Shown: positions 1 to 12,469 of the stretch, one piece after another | Layout of the letters: every line of letters starts with the position of its first letter | How positions within the stretch are numbered: the stretch's first letter is position 1 | Assembly (NCBI GenBank): GCA_946811695.1 | Contig: OX328132.1 | Span: 59,388,449 to 59,452,448 of the forward strand | Direction: 5' to 3' | Source of the DNA: Gonocerus acuteangulatus | Lineage: Eukaryota; Arthropoda; Insecta; Hemiptera; Coreidae | DNA: 64,000 nucleotides | Program-made: the position numbers and the translations under genes | The notes under the pieces: model-generated | Seen by the model: only the letters and a program-made list of their open reading frames with translations | Databases searched by the model: none | Told to the model about the DNA's origin: nothing

Positions 1-417
1 CTGGGAAAAATCATTACTTTTTGGTTTTCAATGATATTCACTACACTAGGGTTTCTTGGGTTGCTGTTTTTAAATCTGCTATTATTTTTGGTGTAAAAAA
101 ATGTATGATACTAGTTTACTTGAAAACGTAAGCATATTTTAGAATTTATTTGACGAAATATAAATTATTGTTTAACGATTATATTTTTTCTTTAATCTAC
201 TCTATAAAACAAATGAATTGTTGAAAGAGTCATGTCGATATCATTTTCTAAACTCGATATAAAAAATACAGCACTTTCAACCTATTTTATTTTATTTCTC
301 GGCTCCTAAGGCGCATTGGACGGAACGCTCGGACGCGTGTCGACTATTTTTCGATGTAGAATCACCAGAAAAAAATTGGTCCAAATCGGTGACCCCATTG
401 CTGTATACTCCCCTTGT
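1..417 (-). repeat. Dispersed repeat, inverted partner of the window's right end
   Basis: Bases 1-417 match the reverse complement of 63557-63972 almost base for base, roughly 90% by eye, with only short gaps. The minus strand carries an open tail ending VQCALGAEK-stop at about 292-417, and the partner has a similar tail ending VQCALGAEK. The two tails differ at about 8 of 42 residues, so they look like decayed copies of one element rather than a constrained protein. The family is not recognised. The copies probably extend inward beyond 417, but the similarity is not obvious there. Confidence 0.8.
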
Positions 418-1540
418 AAGAGTGCTTCCAAGGCTAGTGAGTGCCGAACTCACTGCCCATCTATAAGGAGGCATCCGGCAGTAATGTAAGTTCATTTGCA
501 GCATAGAGATAATTGCTGATGACCAGTGTCTCGTGCTGGAGCCAGGATGACTTTTGCAGAGCCACAGGAGCCACACCCCCCACTAACTCCACCAGCCATT
601 TCCCCCCACTGATGGGAATTTCCTTCTCACCCCTAGATGCCTTTTTCCTCATTCTTCTGGCATAATTCCTCTTTTGGGTGTTTGTCATTTTCACCCACAC
701 GACCCTCTCTCCCTGCAGCCTGCTATCTTTCATTGAGGTGTCGCCTGGTGCCCCAAGGAGGTCGATAAAAGACAGAATTATTTATACACCTACTGCCATT
801 CAGCCATAGCTCGAACACTAATTTCGAATTTCTGTGCTGAATATTCATTGCAGAATAAATAAGTTCCCAGTTTATACTACAGTATAGTTTGGAGGAGCTT
901 TTGTAATGGTCTAAACTGGCATTTACTTGGGAGGATGAACCAACCTTCATATTGCTAAAGGTAACCTCACAGCAGTCAGTTACACATGAAAAATTATTGA
1001 CCGAAGACAACATTATTAACAGTATTCCTAATAGGTACACAGAGGTTTTGGTAACAGTGGACAATATGCAAGGTTTCAAAATACTATTGTGTTCAGTAAA
1101 ATAAATTATGCAACTAAAATGTTTTATTTTGTTATTTTTTAAATCCCTTAATTTTATTTGATTGCAGCAAAAACATAACAATTTATAATAAATATTAATG
1201 TATCTTATAAAAAAAAAAAAATAAAAATCTTAGGCATAGTAAATACCAAAAAATCAGCTGTATGCCTATTAATCTTTGTGCAGTTTATATGTATTATGTT
1301 TAAGATTTTCTATGTTTCTAATAAGAGATCCTTGATGAAAACAATGGTGAATTGATATCCAAAATCACATTTTATTTATGGAAATGAAGCATATATTTGA
1401 CTGTGCAGATGTTGAATTAAACACTTTTTTTTTGCATTCAATTATTTGTAAATCGGAAAGCTCCATAACTCAAGGGGTCATCAAGACAAATTATTATAAA
1501 TAAAAACAAAACATCTTCTTTTAATTGAGAGGTATGTTCA
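418..1540. other. No recognisable gene; unassigned open frames
   Basis: A minus-strand open frame of 152 codons (723-1181) contains FELWLNGSRC and YRPPWGTRR but matches no family I know. It overlaps another 90-codon frame (461-733). The base composition becomes very AT-rich after 1080. This is probably old mobile DNA joined to the terminal repeat. No splice-linked GNB5 exon is seen. Confidence 0.3.
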
Positions 1541-1544
1541 CAAG

Positions 1545-2520
1545 GAGTTTATTAATAATAATAAAGCCTTTTATTATGTTCATAGCTCAATTACAAATCA
1601 AATTATTTTACAGTAAATATTTACAAGCCGTAATAAATAAATAAATGAAAATAAATTTACAACTTCAATCTTAGAAATGCTTCTCTGAGTTTGAACATAG
1701 GCCTTCCATGAAGGAGTACAGGTCTAGACTTTCCCAGGGGACCAGCCTAATGGGAAGCCGAGGTTCCTATCTGCATCCACTTCTCCTTCCAGCCATCTCT
1801 GTCTCTCGCCAATCTCCACCATAATGGACCAGCCATCGTCTTGAAGAAGTCGCTCCATCTTTTCCTTGGTCTTCCTCGTCGCCTCTTGTGACCATAGGGT
1901 GTCCAAACAGTCACCTCCCTTGACCATCTCTTATCTGCTCTTCTTAATACGTGACCAGCCCATTCCCATTTTAGCTTCCTAACCTGATGGATTATATCCT
2001 TCAGACCTGTCCTCTCTCTGATGACACTGCTTCTAACCTTGTCCTTCCTTTTTATGTTTGTCATACTCCTTTCTACTGACCTTTGCCAGGTTATCAATTT
2101 TCTTGATTGAGCTTCAGTTAAGGGCCAAGTTTGACTAACATAGGAGACGGCAGGGAGTATACAGGTATCAAACACTACTTTTTTAACTTCTTTCGGGAAA
2201 TTGTTTTTCATTATTTCTCAAAGTGCCCAGTACTTTCCCCATCCTATTGACATTCTTCTGTCCAATTCTTTCTGCGACTTGTTGGCAAATGAGACAAGCT
2301 GCGCAAGGTATATATATTTGTCCACATATTCCAGCTGATGATTTCCAACGATAATATTCACCTTTTTCGCGTTTGTCATTAGCTTTGTTTTGCCAAAGTT
2401 TGGTAAGAGACCCACATCTTTGCACTCTTCCAGCAATGTTCTTATCATCATTTTCATCTCTTCTGCAGTGCTCGCCAACAAAACAATGTCATCTGCAAAT
2501 CGGAGACAGTTTAACCGCTC
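1545..2520 (-). pseudogene. RTE-like non-LTR retrotransposon, 5'-truncated copy (RT C-terminus and 3' UTR)
   Basis: On the minus strand the reverse transcriptase catalytic box reads FADDIVLLAS near 2470-2500, followed by thumb-like sequence and the typical C-terminal run LKWEWAGHVLRRADKRWSRE and RRRGRPRKRWSDFF (1770-1990). A frame break lies near 2210, between the FADD part and the VKKVVFDTCILPAVSY part. The 3' UTR ends in an ATAATA/AATAAA-rich tail near 1545-1570. A second copy of the same family is at 45283-45721. Clade assignment to RTE is by the look of the C-terminus. Confidence 0.75.
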
Positions 2521-3190
2521 CGAAGGCGGTTAAGGAGTTTATTATTGAGGGACAAATAGTTGATACAAACATTTGAGATTAAGGGGTCTGTCACACATCC
2601 ACATTGCTTGGGATACTATGTTTTTGAGGAGTCATTAGTAAAGCTTAATGTGGTAATGCCACCACCGTAGTGGGAAAAAATGTTTACTTTATTTACGTTT
2701 TTTATTCATTCATTAACATTTTTTCAATCCTTAAAATTGAGTATTTCTTGATAAATTATACTATGCAATTGTTTAATAGGTTTGTTTATTTATCATATTA
2801 TTGTCTATTAATACAAATTTGATTACTTCTTTTATAATAATGGTGTTTTTTTAATAATGCCATGTATAAAGAAAACTACTTTTCATTGCATTCATTTTTT
2901 TTCTTTTCATTTAGAGAAATTTGGATGCAGATTAATGCTATGTTAATTATAAAAATTGATGCCCAACGAACCTCTAATCTAATTTTATAATTATGTTTGC
3001 ATTAACACTGATCTTACATTTACCGGTAAAATATTGATCTCTATATCCCTATCAATTTGAAATATAAAGTTAACTATTTTATATCTGTCTCATGTTTTCT
3101 TTTTCCCTATCAATAGACCTGTGTCTCTGTAATTTAGCACTTTCTTTAACCATAAGCTACAAAAAAATAAATTAAAAAAAAATGTTTTAG
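2521..3190. other. GNB5: Intronic sequence upstream of GNB5 exon a
   Basis: AT-rich intron with no gene. I looked for a beta-5 exon encoding the preceding blade (an N-Y-L-S-A-C type strand) and saw none here. Confidence 0.5.
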
Positions 3191-3334
3191 ATTTTAACTG
3201 GAAGTGGTGATTCAAGTTGTGCTTTATGGGATGTAGAATCAGGACAGCTATTACAGAGTTTCCATGGTCATACAAGTGATGTAATGTCTCTTGATTTAGC
3301 ACCATCTGAAGCTGGGAATACATTTGTTTCGGGA
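3191..3334 (+). CDS. GNB5: GNB5 exon a (48 codons, phase 0 to 0)
   Basis: A TTTTAG acceptor precedes ATT TTA ACT GGA, and the exon closes TTT GTT TCG GGA before a consensus GTAAGT donor at 3335. It encodes the WD blade [14 protein letters not shown] plus the outer strand of the next blade ([16 protein letters not shown]). It is 144 nt long with both boundaries in phase 0. The exon fits beta-5 family proteins from the position just after their conserved Asp-Met-Gln. Confidence 0.92.
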
Positions 3335-6300
3335 GTAAGTTTTTGATTTACTTTTTTTTAGTTTTTGTTTTTAGACTGTTTTGAATACATCTTTCCTTTT
3401 GCCTCTATAACTCTTCCTATTAACTGGACATGAGTTTATTTTTCAACCTTTTTAGAATAGAAAAAAATCTTTCTATTTCCTATTTTCGTGTTGGAATTGT
3501 TATATCTAAACATTATCAAAAAATTGTTATTTTCATGACTCAAATACCTTTCTTATTACTTGTAGTCCGCGTCCTACGAGGTTAATTTCATCTAAATACC
3601 ACATATTATGATAAAAAGGTTTCCTTTAGCAGAAATTAAGTTTATGACGATAAAATTGATTGATGAAGCGAAGACATTTCGAGGGGTCGTTAGAATTAAA
3701 AATGGCAGTGTTAATTCATAGTAATAGTAGTCTATATAATTGATTCCAATTTTGTTTCTATATATTGTGTTTGGTATCACCTTATATGTTTCTTAGACCA
3801 ACAAGTTTATTTATAATAAAGAAATATGGATAACCAATCAATAAAGCTTTATTTACATATCATACATAAGGTTTAAAATGTGTACAGTTAAAATAAACAT
3901 GTTCCTTCTTATTTATAGGAATTTCTTTGATTTTAATTATTTTGCAATTTTTGGTACAATTTAAAAAACCAAAAAAATGTATAATACAAGGTTTAATTAC
4001 ATTACACCTTATCCGTCAAGTATATAAAGTCACATTTTTAGAGTAAAATTAATGAAGAATACCAAAAATCTGCCTTTATTTATTTCTACCTATACAACAT
4101 GTTAAAAAAATGTACTCACACATTTAAATATACATGCTTTATAAACTTACAGTTTTGTCAATAATTATCTCATAGGCCGACACACTTTACAAATAAAAAT
4201 AGCCAAACCTCCAGCTTTATAGTATTATTTGTCACATTCACTTTTGCTGTTGCATTACGTCATGTATAATAGTCCTTCTTTTCTATGGGAACACTTATTT
4301 ATATATATTTTACTATTTATTTACAAGTATCTGCAATTTCTGGTAACTGTTAATTTTATTCTCCAACCAGCCTTCCTTTCATTAGGAGGTGTTCTTATTT
4401 TATACTGATCTGTTCGCCCCCCATACATGTCCAGATTGGACAGCACTCCGTGTTGCAGTGCATTCTTTGTTGCTAGCAGATTTGTCAAGAGGGCAATTTT
4501 TTATTATTAACAGTTCTTTTCTGGTGTCATTGAACATTGCCTGGTAATTGTTAAACAGTACAGCAATACTAAAAAGTTTTCAAAAATATTAAAAATGTAG
4601 TAAGGAATAGATGTTTGCAGCTTCGATTTAAATCAAATAAATCTATATTCCTATGTACCTGTTCCTAATCCAACCCTAAGTGTTTCCAGGCTTTCTTCCG
4701 TCTGCTCAGAGGAGTATGCAGTACCTAAAACTAATACACCTATATCTACAGAGTAGATACCAATATTTTTCATACCGTTTTCTACCTTGTCTTTGAGATA
4801 AAGTATTATCCTTGGCTCTGCTTCCTCATGACCAGGTCAAGTCACTCCAATCAAAGAACTCATAGCTCTCACATTTCCTTAAAGTAGTAATAACTGGACA
4901 TCGGTTTTTAGAATTCTTAATATTTAGCTTTTCTTAAGTTTTTCTTGGAATCATAAAGAGAGGTATTTTGTTATTTTTTTTACTTTCTTCAGTCTTTGTC
5001 TGAAAATCAAGTAACAAATTTCTGGTCCAGCTACTTTCCAACATGTTAACTCCAATGGATCCTGTATAAACTATAATATTATTCTAACTCTGTTCACTTT
5101 AGCATTGTTTTGTTTGTGCGCAAACAAAGATATTGTTTGAATTTCTTATCACAAAGTGTTCACAATAAAATGCATTATACGCCACAGGTAGACCTCTGGA
5201 TCATAAAGATCAATTTTATTATCATAGACTAAATTTCTGCCAAAGGAAACCTACTTATCACAATTTTCAGTTTGTTGATGCCTTACACCAGCATTAGGGT
5301 CCTCTGGTCCCGGTAATGGGACTGATTTCTTTTCATTAGTTATTTTATGATATATCAAGATTTTTTTTTTCTAGAGCTGTGACAGAAAGGTGTTTGTTTG
5401 GGATATGAGAACAGGAAATTGTGTTCAGTCATTTGAAGGGCATTTGTCCGACATAAACAGTGTCAAATTCCATCCTAGTGGTGATGCTGTTGCAACTGGT
5501 TCGGATGATTCAACTGTTAGTAATTGTATATATCATATTGCTTTTTACTTTTCTGAATTAATAATGCCTTTGATACAATTAAATTGTTTGTAGTGCCGCT
5601 TGTTTGATTTGAGAGCTGATAAAGAAGTTGCACTTTATACCAAAGAAAGTATTATTTTTGGTGCTAATTGTGTCGATTTCTCAGTCAGTGGTAAGTAAAT
5701 TTTTAAAAAATATACTTGTGAATTATAGTTTATCAATTTATGAAATCGAGTCCCCTGAACTTTATTTTTTAATATCTCTACTAAGACTGAAAGTGTAATA
5801 TAAAATGTTATTGTTTAATATCTAATAATTTTCACAAAATATCATATTCACATTTTTTTGTGTTTTTGTACTATTATACTAATTCTATAAATAAAGGCAA
5901 TGTAAAACAAAAAACAAAAAAAGGACACCAACAGCATAAAGGTAGTTGAAAATATTCACAAGACGTCTTCGAATCTTTCTCTTGGAAAGCTATATTTCTA
6001 ACAATATTTTTTTTCTTATTTTACTTATGCTGTTTTATTGTCAAATACATTCTCCTACTACAAGCAATTAAAAAAAATAACAAGAAATAAAAACCCACAA
6101 AAAGAACTGTTCGAATAAACGAAATCAATTACTTCAAAGTTTTAAGCACTTGTTTCTCTGACATCGCCCAATCAAAACTTTCTTCAGAACCTTTTTTTGT
6201 AGAGCATTTAGTAAGCTTTCGAATGGTCACCTTTCCTTAAAACAATTTCCTAGCCGTTTTCGAGATATTAAGGAAAATGGGGTCTCCTGTGGTCTAGTGG

Positions 6301-8472
6301 CTAGCGCGCTAGATTCATAAGTGGGAGATGGTGGGTTCGATCCCCACCGGCGCCAGAAATTTTCTCATCTCAGGGCTCGCTGAGAAAATTCCTGGCTGCA
6401 CCCTGGATGTCGGCGCTAATAGCCAAGATTTGTTGATGCGCCGTAAAAAAAAAGAAGAAAAAAAAAATTAAGCAAAATATACGAAATTCCTTAAACGTTT
6501 CATGTCAATTAATAAAATATTTTATTCTAATCCTTCCTTAACTCCAAACGTAACCAAAATTTAAAACTCTTTGTTTACATGAATTTAACACATGAAGAAA
6601 ATGTTTCAACTGAATCACATGATTCTAAGTACCCTAACCAAAAATTTGTTTCTACAACTATGTTTCCAATTTTCTCGAAAATGGTTAAAGCTATCACCTT
6701 AAAAATGGTTTCATTCGTTTTTCTAGGCCAATCTATCTTCTATATATATAAAAATCACGTATCTGTCTGTTTGATTCTTATACAAATCCACACCGTTTGA
6801 TCGATTTTGACCAAACTTGGAATACTGGTACAGGTTGTCTACTACTTTTGTGAAAGCCAATTTCGGGACTTTTTTGTGACATTTTCATGATTTGTAAAAC
6901 AAATTTCATGTCCATTAAAAAGAAAAAAATATCAATCAAAAAGCGAAAGCCTTAACTAATATGTAGCTTAAAATAATTTGTAATCTTAACGGATTGTCAT
7001 GATATCTATAAACTAACAGTTTTTACATACATATATTTAAACAATTAATAAGATGTACATCTGCATAAAATATTCATCTTATGTTAGATAGAATAGTTAC
7101 AATAATTTTAGAAGGTAAGAAATGATTATACTAAAAATTTTTGAACGATTATGGAATTAGCAGCCTCAAAAATATTGAACAATGGTAGCAGATTTCAAAA
7201 TTTCTAAAAATATTACTAATTAAATATTTATTGTCAAAGTACATAATTTAGTTAATTAATGTGTACAAAATTTCAATTTGTAAGTCTGCATATATTTAAA
7301 AAATGGATAATTGATGTGTAAATGCTACAACAAAGGAATCTAACAGAGGAAGGGGGTGGGAGAGGAAGATAAAATTGTGTTGTCATATAAAAACGGCAAC
7401 AATTACGAATGCACCCAAGTACCTGGATTACATTAGACTCTGGTAGAAACTGAAATTTTGTGCCATGGTTTCAAAATTCATTACTTTTTCGTGCCTTATT
7501 TTCAATTTTGTGACATTTTCATGACATTCGTGACTTTTTCGTGAAGTAGACACCCTGTGGTAGGTCTTGATACGGGAAGTCTCGTAGGCTGAGTCAAAAA
7601 CGTCTACCAGCTGTCTGTCTGTATGTTTGTTCCTTATACAAATCCACACCCTTCGTCTCATTTTGACGAAACTTGGCACACAGGTAGGTCGTGATACGGG
7701 GAGAGTCATAGGCTAGGTCAAAAACGTTTACCAGCTGTCTGTCTGTATGTTTGTTCCTTATACAAATCCACACCGTTTAACCGATTTTGACCAAACGTGG
7801 CACATGTGGAGAGTCATAGGCTAGGTTAAAACTGTCCATGACTCACAGTTCGGTGATCATGACTTCGAAACAATGAACCCAAATAGTTACAGATTTAGAT
7901 TTTAATATTAATTAATTTCTAAGTTATTTTTGCTTTTATAGATGCAGAAAGTAGGTGTAGCATAGCACGCCGGGTAACAGCTAGTAAACCTATAAAACGA
8001 GTACTTGCAAGCATATGAAGTAAGCGCAACAATTTTTTTCGTGCGAATTTCGCTCCAAAAACTATGTTCTGATGGACGGATTCTTCTGGTTAACGAACTT
8101 GACCATTCATATGAGACAAAAAATTTTTGTACCAAATTTCATCAAAATCAGACCATTCGTCTGGGACCTAGAGAGCGACAGACATATATATATATATATT
8201 AATGCGTTTCGTTCTTTTAGGCTTAGGGTCGGGAAAAAGTAGTACTTCCTTGTGTCACACCACTTTATTTTTTCTGCCCTACATGTTTCGTGCTTAATTC
8301 AATCGCACCTCATCAGGGGCACTGATGAGGTGCGATTGAATTAAGCACGAAACATGTAGGGCAGAAAAAATAAAGTGGTGTGACACAAGGAAGTACTACT
8401 TTTTCCCGACCCTAAGCCTAAAAGAACGAAACGCATTAAGAAATATTTTGGGTCATCCACAAGAATAATAAT

Positions 8473-8531
<59 letters not shown>

Positions 8532-8698
8532 GGCGCATCTACATCTAGGTCATTAGCGCCGACATCCAGGGTGCTGCGAGGAATTTTCCCAGCGAGCCCT
8601 GAGATGAGAAAATTCCTGCCGGAGGTGGGAATCGAACCCACCATCTCCCGCTTATGAATCCAGCGCGATAGCCACTAGACCACGGGAGACCCAATAAT

Positions 8699-8775
<77 letters not shown>

Positions 8776-11354
8776 TATATAAATCAGTCCCGTAACAGGC
8801 CACAAAGGGCCCAGAGGGGCAGATACTGTAGAGGTATCTGATTCTTGACCATACGGCACACTAGAGAGATAGTGTGGTCAACACTATGCTCCGGCCGCCT
8901 GATTTTCCCCTTGGCTGCTTCGACTGCTAGAGTCATTAGCACCCAAGGTACCCATTATTAATTAAATTAATTAAAGGCTGGGTGAGCCTAGGGACGATCT
9001 GGGACCCCAAATCCAACCCTCGAACGGCAGCACTAGAAGAAAAAATCTTTAATGCGCGCTCGGGTTTTGAACCTGGTCCTCCAGTTCATTAATCGAGTGC
9101 TCTACCACTGAGCTAACCTCGCCCCCATATATATATAAATACAAATTTGAACCATCGTTCTCTAGGGGTTTTTGAAACGTAAAATGTTCTAGTCGGTAGT
9201 TCCGGATTGCGTCATGAGGTCAGCCCTATAAGCGGGGTTCCTCCCTATGGAGGGAGGGAGGAACCGCGCTAAAAAGAACTGTTCATATAAACAAAACCAA
9301 CAACTTCAAACACACTTCTGTTCCCTATGGACTTACTTCTCTGAATGTGACCATCCCATCAAAATTTACATCAGCAACATTTTTGCAGGAAATGTATTAA
9401 GCTTTCAAATGGTTACTGATATTTAAGAAAATATATAAAAATCCTAAAATTGCTAAATTTTTGAATGGTTTCATTCGCTTCCCTATGTTAGAGAACCCAT
9501 ACAAAGTGTACCTGGAAGCCTACAAATTAAAAGCCGTAAGGGCAATGATTTTTTTCATGCGAATTTTGCTTATAAAACAATATGTGTTGTACCTTTGACC
9601 TGGTCAAACACACAACAACACACCTGAGTAATTTTTACATAATTCAACTTTTATGTTCTTCTGCTACATTTTTTTTTTACAAAAATTAATATTGGTTTCT
9701 TCAATTGTTCAAAGAATTTAAAAAAATAATAAAATAAATAAGTTCAAACTGACTTTATTAATCCTCAGTGTAGCAGTTCGAACCTATCGCCCCTTATCGT
9801 TCCACTTGATGTTGTAAGACCTCATCGAAAAGCGGAAGCAAGGAAAATGTCAAATAGGGGCACGTCTAAAGCGAAACCTCATATCCTGACAGATATTACT
9901 GAAAAGCTAATTATTGAAGGTGAAAACAAAAAAACGAAAACACCACCCTAAACACAAGACACCACATACAAATAAACCCCTTCCTAAAAAAGTGGTAAAT
10001 CAAAAGAAAATTATTCTAATGACAGTTCAGATTCTGATACTGACACGGAAATTTCTTCAGGAGAAAGTGACATTGATCTGTCTGATATATGTCGTGAGTT
10101 AAGTCGATAACCAGCAACAATTTGAAAAACTCCGACTCGCAGGGACTGCGTCATCTTAGCGCGGTTACGTACATCTCGAAGAAATGGAATAGATTAGCAT
10201 TACAAATCACAGGATACTGACAGTAGCCAACTTACACAGAAGCGGATAATTCCTAATCTGTATAAGTCAATACAATTATGTACTGAAAACGTACTTACTC
10301 TTCGACTACTGCTGAGAAGGCTCTATTTTAAACAACCAAAAATTCGTTGTCATTTTAAGTATCTTGTTTTACTAGCAAATTCGTTTTACTGTTATTATCA
10401 ACTGTAAATATGGGCTTCATGGCGAATAAAATTCCATTCTGTCGTGGGTTAAATCTTTCTATAAAATAAGAAATAACGATAACTATAGTTAGAGGCTACG
10501 AGGAAGGTTATATAGACCAGAGAATTCAAAACAAACTACGGCATCATGATTAGCCACTGCCATCTTGATTACCACAGCTACTCCAAACTTACCTATACCT
10601 TTCACCGTTTCTTAGCTTATTTTACTATAATACTAATTTTACTGATAAATGCAATTTAAAACAAGAAGCAACCAATTGAAAAGTGAGTTAAGCAAAGAGA
10701 AAAATCATTTCAAAACAAACACTTTTTGCGTTTTAAGCGCTTATATCTCTGATTGGCGTTGTCCCATCGAATATTGCTTCAGGACCTTTTTTGTAGAGAA
10801 TTTAGTAAGCATTCGAATGGTCACCTTCCACGATTTCCAAACCGTAATCGAGATATTTACGAAAAATGTATGGAGATCTGAAAACTTTTCATGTCTATTA
10901 ATAAAATAATTTTTTTCGCATACTTCCTTAACTCCAAATATAACCAACATTTAAACATCTTAGTTGGGATTAATTTCCAAGTTGTAGAAAATATTTCAAT
11001 TGAATGCCGCGATTCTAAGTACTCACAAAAATATAATGACTTACAAAAACATTGATTCCAATTTTCTCAGGAACGGTTACAGATATCGCCTTAAAAATGG
11101 TTTCATTCGTTTTCGTATGTTAAGAAACCTATAAAACAAGTACCTGCAAGCATATAAACTCAAAAACGTAAGCGTTACTATTTTTTTTGCGCGAATTTTT
11201 CCCCAAACACTATCTTCTAGTGGGCGGATTCTGCTGGTTAACGAACTTGATCTTTCAAATTAGACAACAGATTTTTGTACCAAATTTCGTTAAAATCGGA
11301 CCATTTTTGAGCTTGCTATAGCGCGAACAGACAAGCATATATATAAATATATAT

Positions 11355-11411
<57 letters not shown>

Positions 11412-12413
11412 AATTTGGGCCACCTATATTTTCGTGATCTATAGGGTCTGAAACGTGAAAGTTTCAAGTCGGCACTTCCGGATTGCGTCATGAGGTCAAC
11501 CTCATAAGCGGGTTCTCCCTATGGAGATAGGGAGTAACCGCGCTAAAATATGATTTGGAAAAAGGAAATTTAATACTTGTTAAAAATAAAAGTAAAAAGA
11601 CAATTACATATTTAGTCGCAGAGATCTGTGGTATTAAATGTCCAATGTTTAAGATCCAATATTTGAAAAAACAAACTTTGATATTGATGTTGAAGACATT
11701 GTGGCTTAACTTCCATACCCTACTATTGCTTGTGGATCTGCTTGACAGTTAAAACGTTTATTGATTTGACTGGATTTTTCAGCATATTAAGCATAACATA
11801 ATATCAATAATAGCTTTTTATTATGCTTACATCCATGACCTGTATTTATTAAACTTACAATTAATTATAATATTACTCAATACAATTTTTTTTCTGCACT
11901 GCTGTGTTGTTTTTACGTGGTCAGAGGTACAACACCCCATGGTCAAAGGTACAACTACATGTTGTACCTTTGACCACTGTACGATTATTTTTTTAAAAAT
12001 TAATAACAAATATAAAATGTAAAGTTAGAACCTTGAAAAAATTAAATATGATAAACAATAGAATACTAATTACAATGAAATAAAAAAAAAAATGAATTTA
12101 GCCTTAATATTCAAGCTAAAAAAAATTCAATAGTGCAAAGTGGTCAAAGGTACAACACCTTCCACTATATATACATACACAAATTTGTACCACAGTTATT
12201 TTCATGGTGTGGTTTCTGAAACAAGACATTTTATAGTCAGCACTTCCGGATTGCACCATGAGCTCAACCTTATAAGCGGGGTTCCTCCCTACGGAGGGAG
12301 GAACCAAACTAAAAAGAAAGCCTTATCCTAAATACATAAAAGAAAATTCAAAAAATGCAACTATAATGGTGACTTGGTTGGTGTATTAAAATAAAAATTT
12401 CCTATAGAAAATT

Positions 12414-12469
<56 letters not shown>

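Larger units (their letters stand above)
5860..9273 (+). repeat. H-family (Helentron-like) composite repeat, heavily interrupted, in the large GNB5 intron
   Basis: Recognisable H-family middle sequence runs from about 5860 (TTTTAAGCACTTGTTTCTC, then GTAAGCTTTCGAATGGT) through 6600-6730, resumes at 7985-8180, and closes with the right end at 9127-9273: a hairpin of GGTTCCTCCC/GGGAGGAACC type followed by CGCGCTAAAA. It is interrupted by a SINE (6279-6466), a Helitron (6732-7984), the palindrome (8199-8439) and two further SINEs (8476-8692, 8781-9126). No coding capacity is seen. Confidence 0.6.
9585..12157 (+). mobile_element. Pogo/Tigger-type DNA transposon remnant, itself split by an H-family copy
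   Basis: 16-bp terminal inverted repeats TGTTGTACCTTTGACC (9585-9600) and its complement (12142-12157). It holds the C-terminal part of a pogo-type transposase in two pieces, 9811-10110 and 11548-11760, on either side of an H-family insertion (10124-11548). The catalytic DDE core is missing, so this is an internally deleted, non-functional copy. Extra TIR-like copies lie at about 11918-11975. No clean TA duplication is seen at the ends. Superfamily by C-terminus resemblance; confidence moderate. Confidence 0.6.

Noticed and set aside
6281..6355. A genuine tRNA gene (A and B box present, CCACC-like T arm)
   Set aside because: The same unit with a 3' body, poly(A) and 12-bp target duplications occurs five times, and a clean anticodon stem cannot be drawn. 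It is a SINE head.
8322..8368. A second working hammerhead on the plus strand
   Set aside because: The core is identical, but the helix I strands would be GGGCA and GGGCA, which do not pair. Only the minus strand gives a closed helix I.
9050..9126. A second tRNA gene on the minus strand (GGTTAGCTCAGTGGTAGAGC)
   Set aside because: It continues into the SINE-B body ending in GGGACTGATTT, with partial relatives elsewhere, and the acceptor stem does not close.
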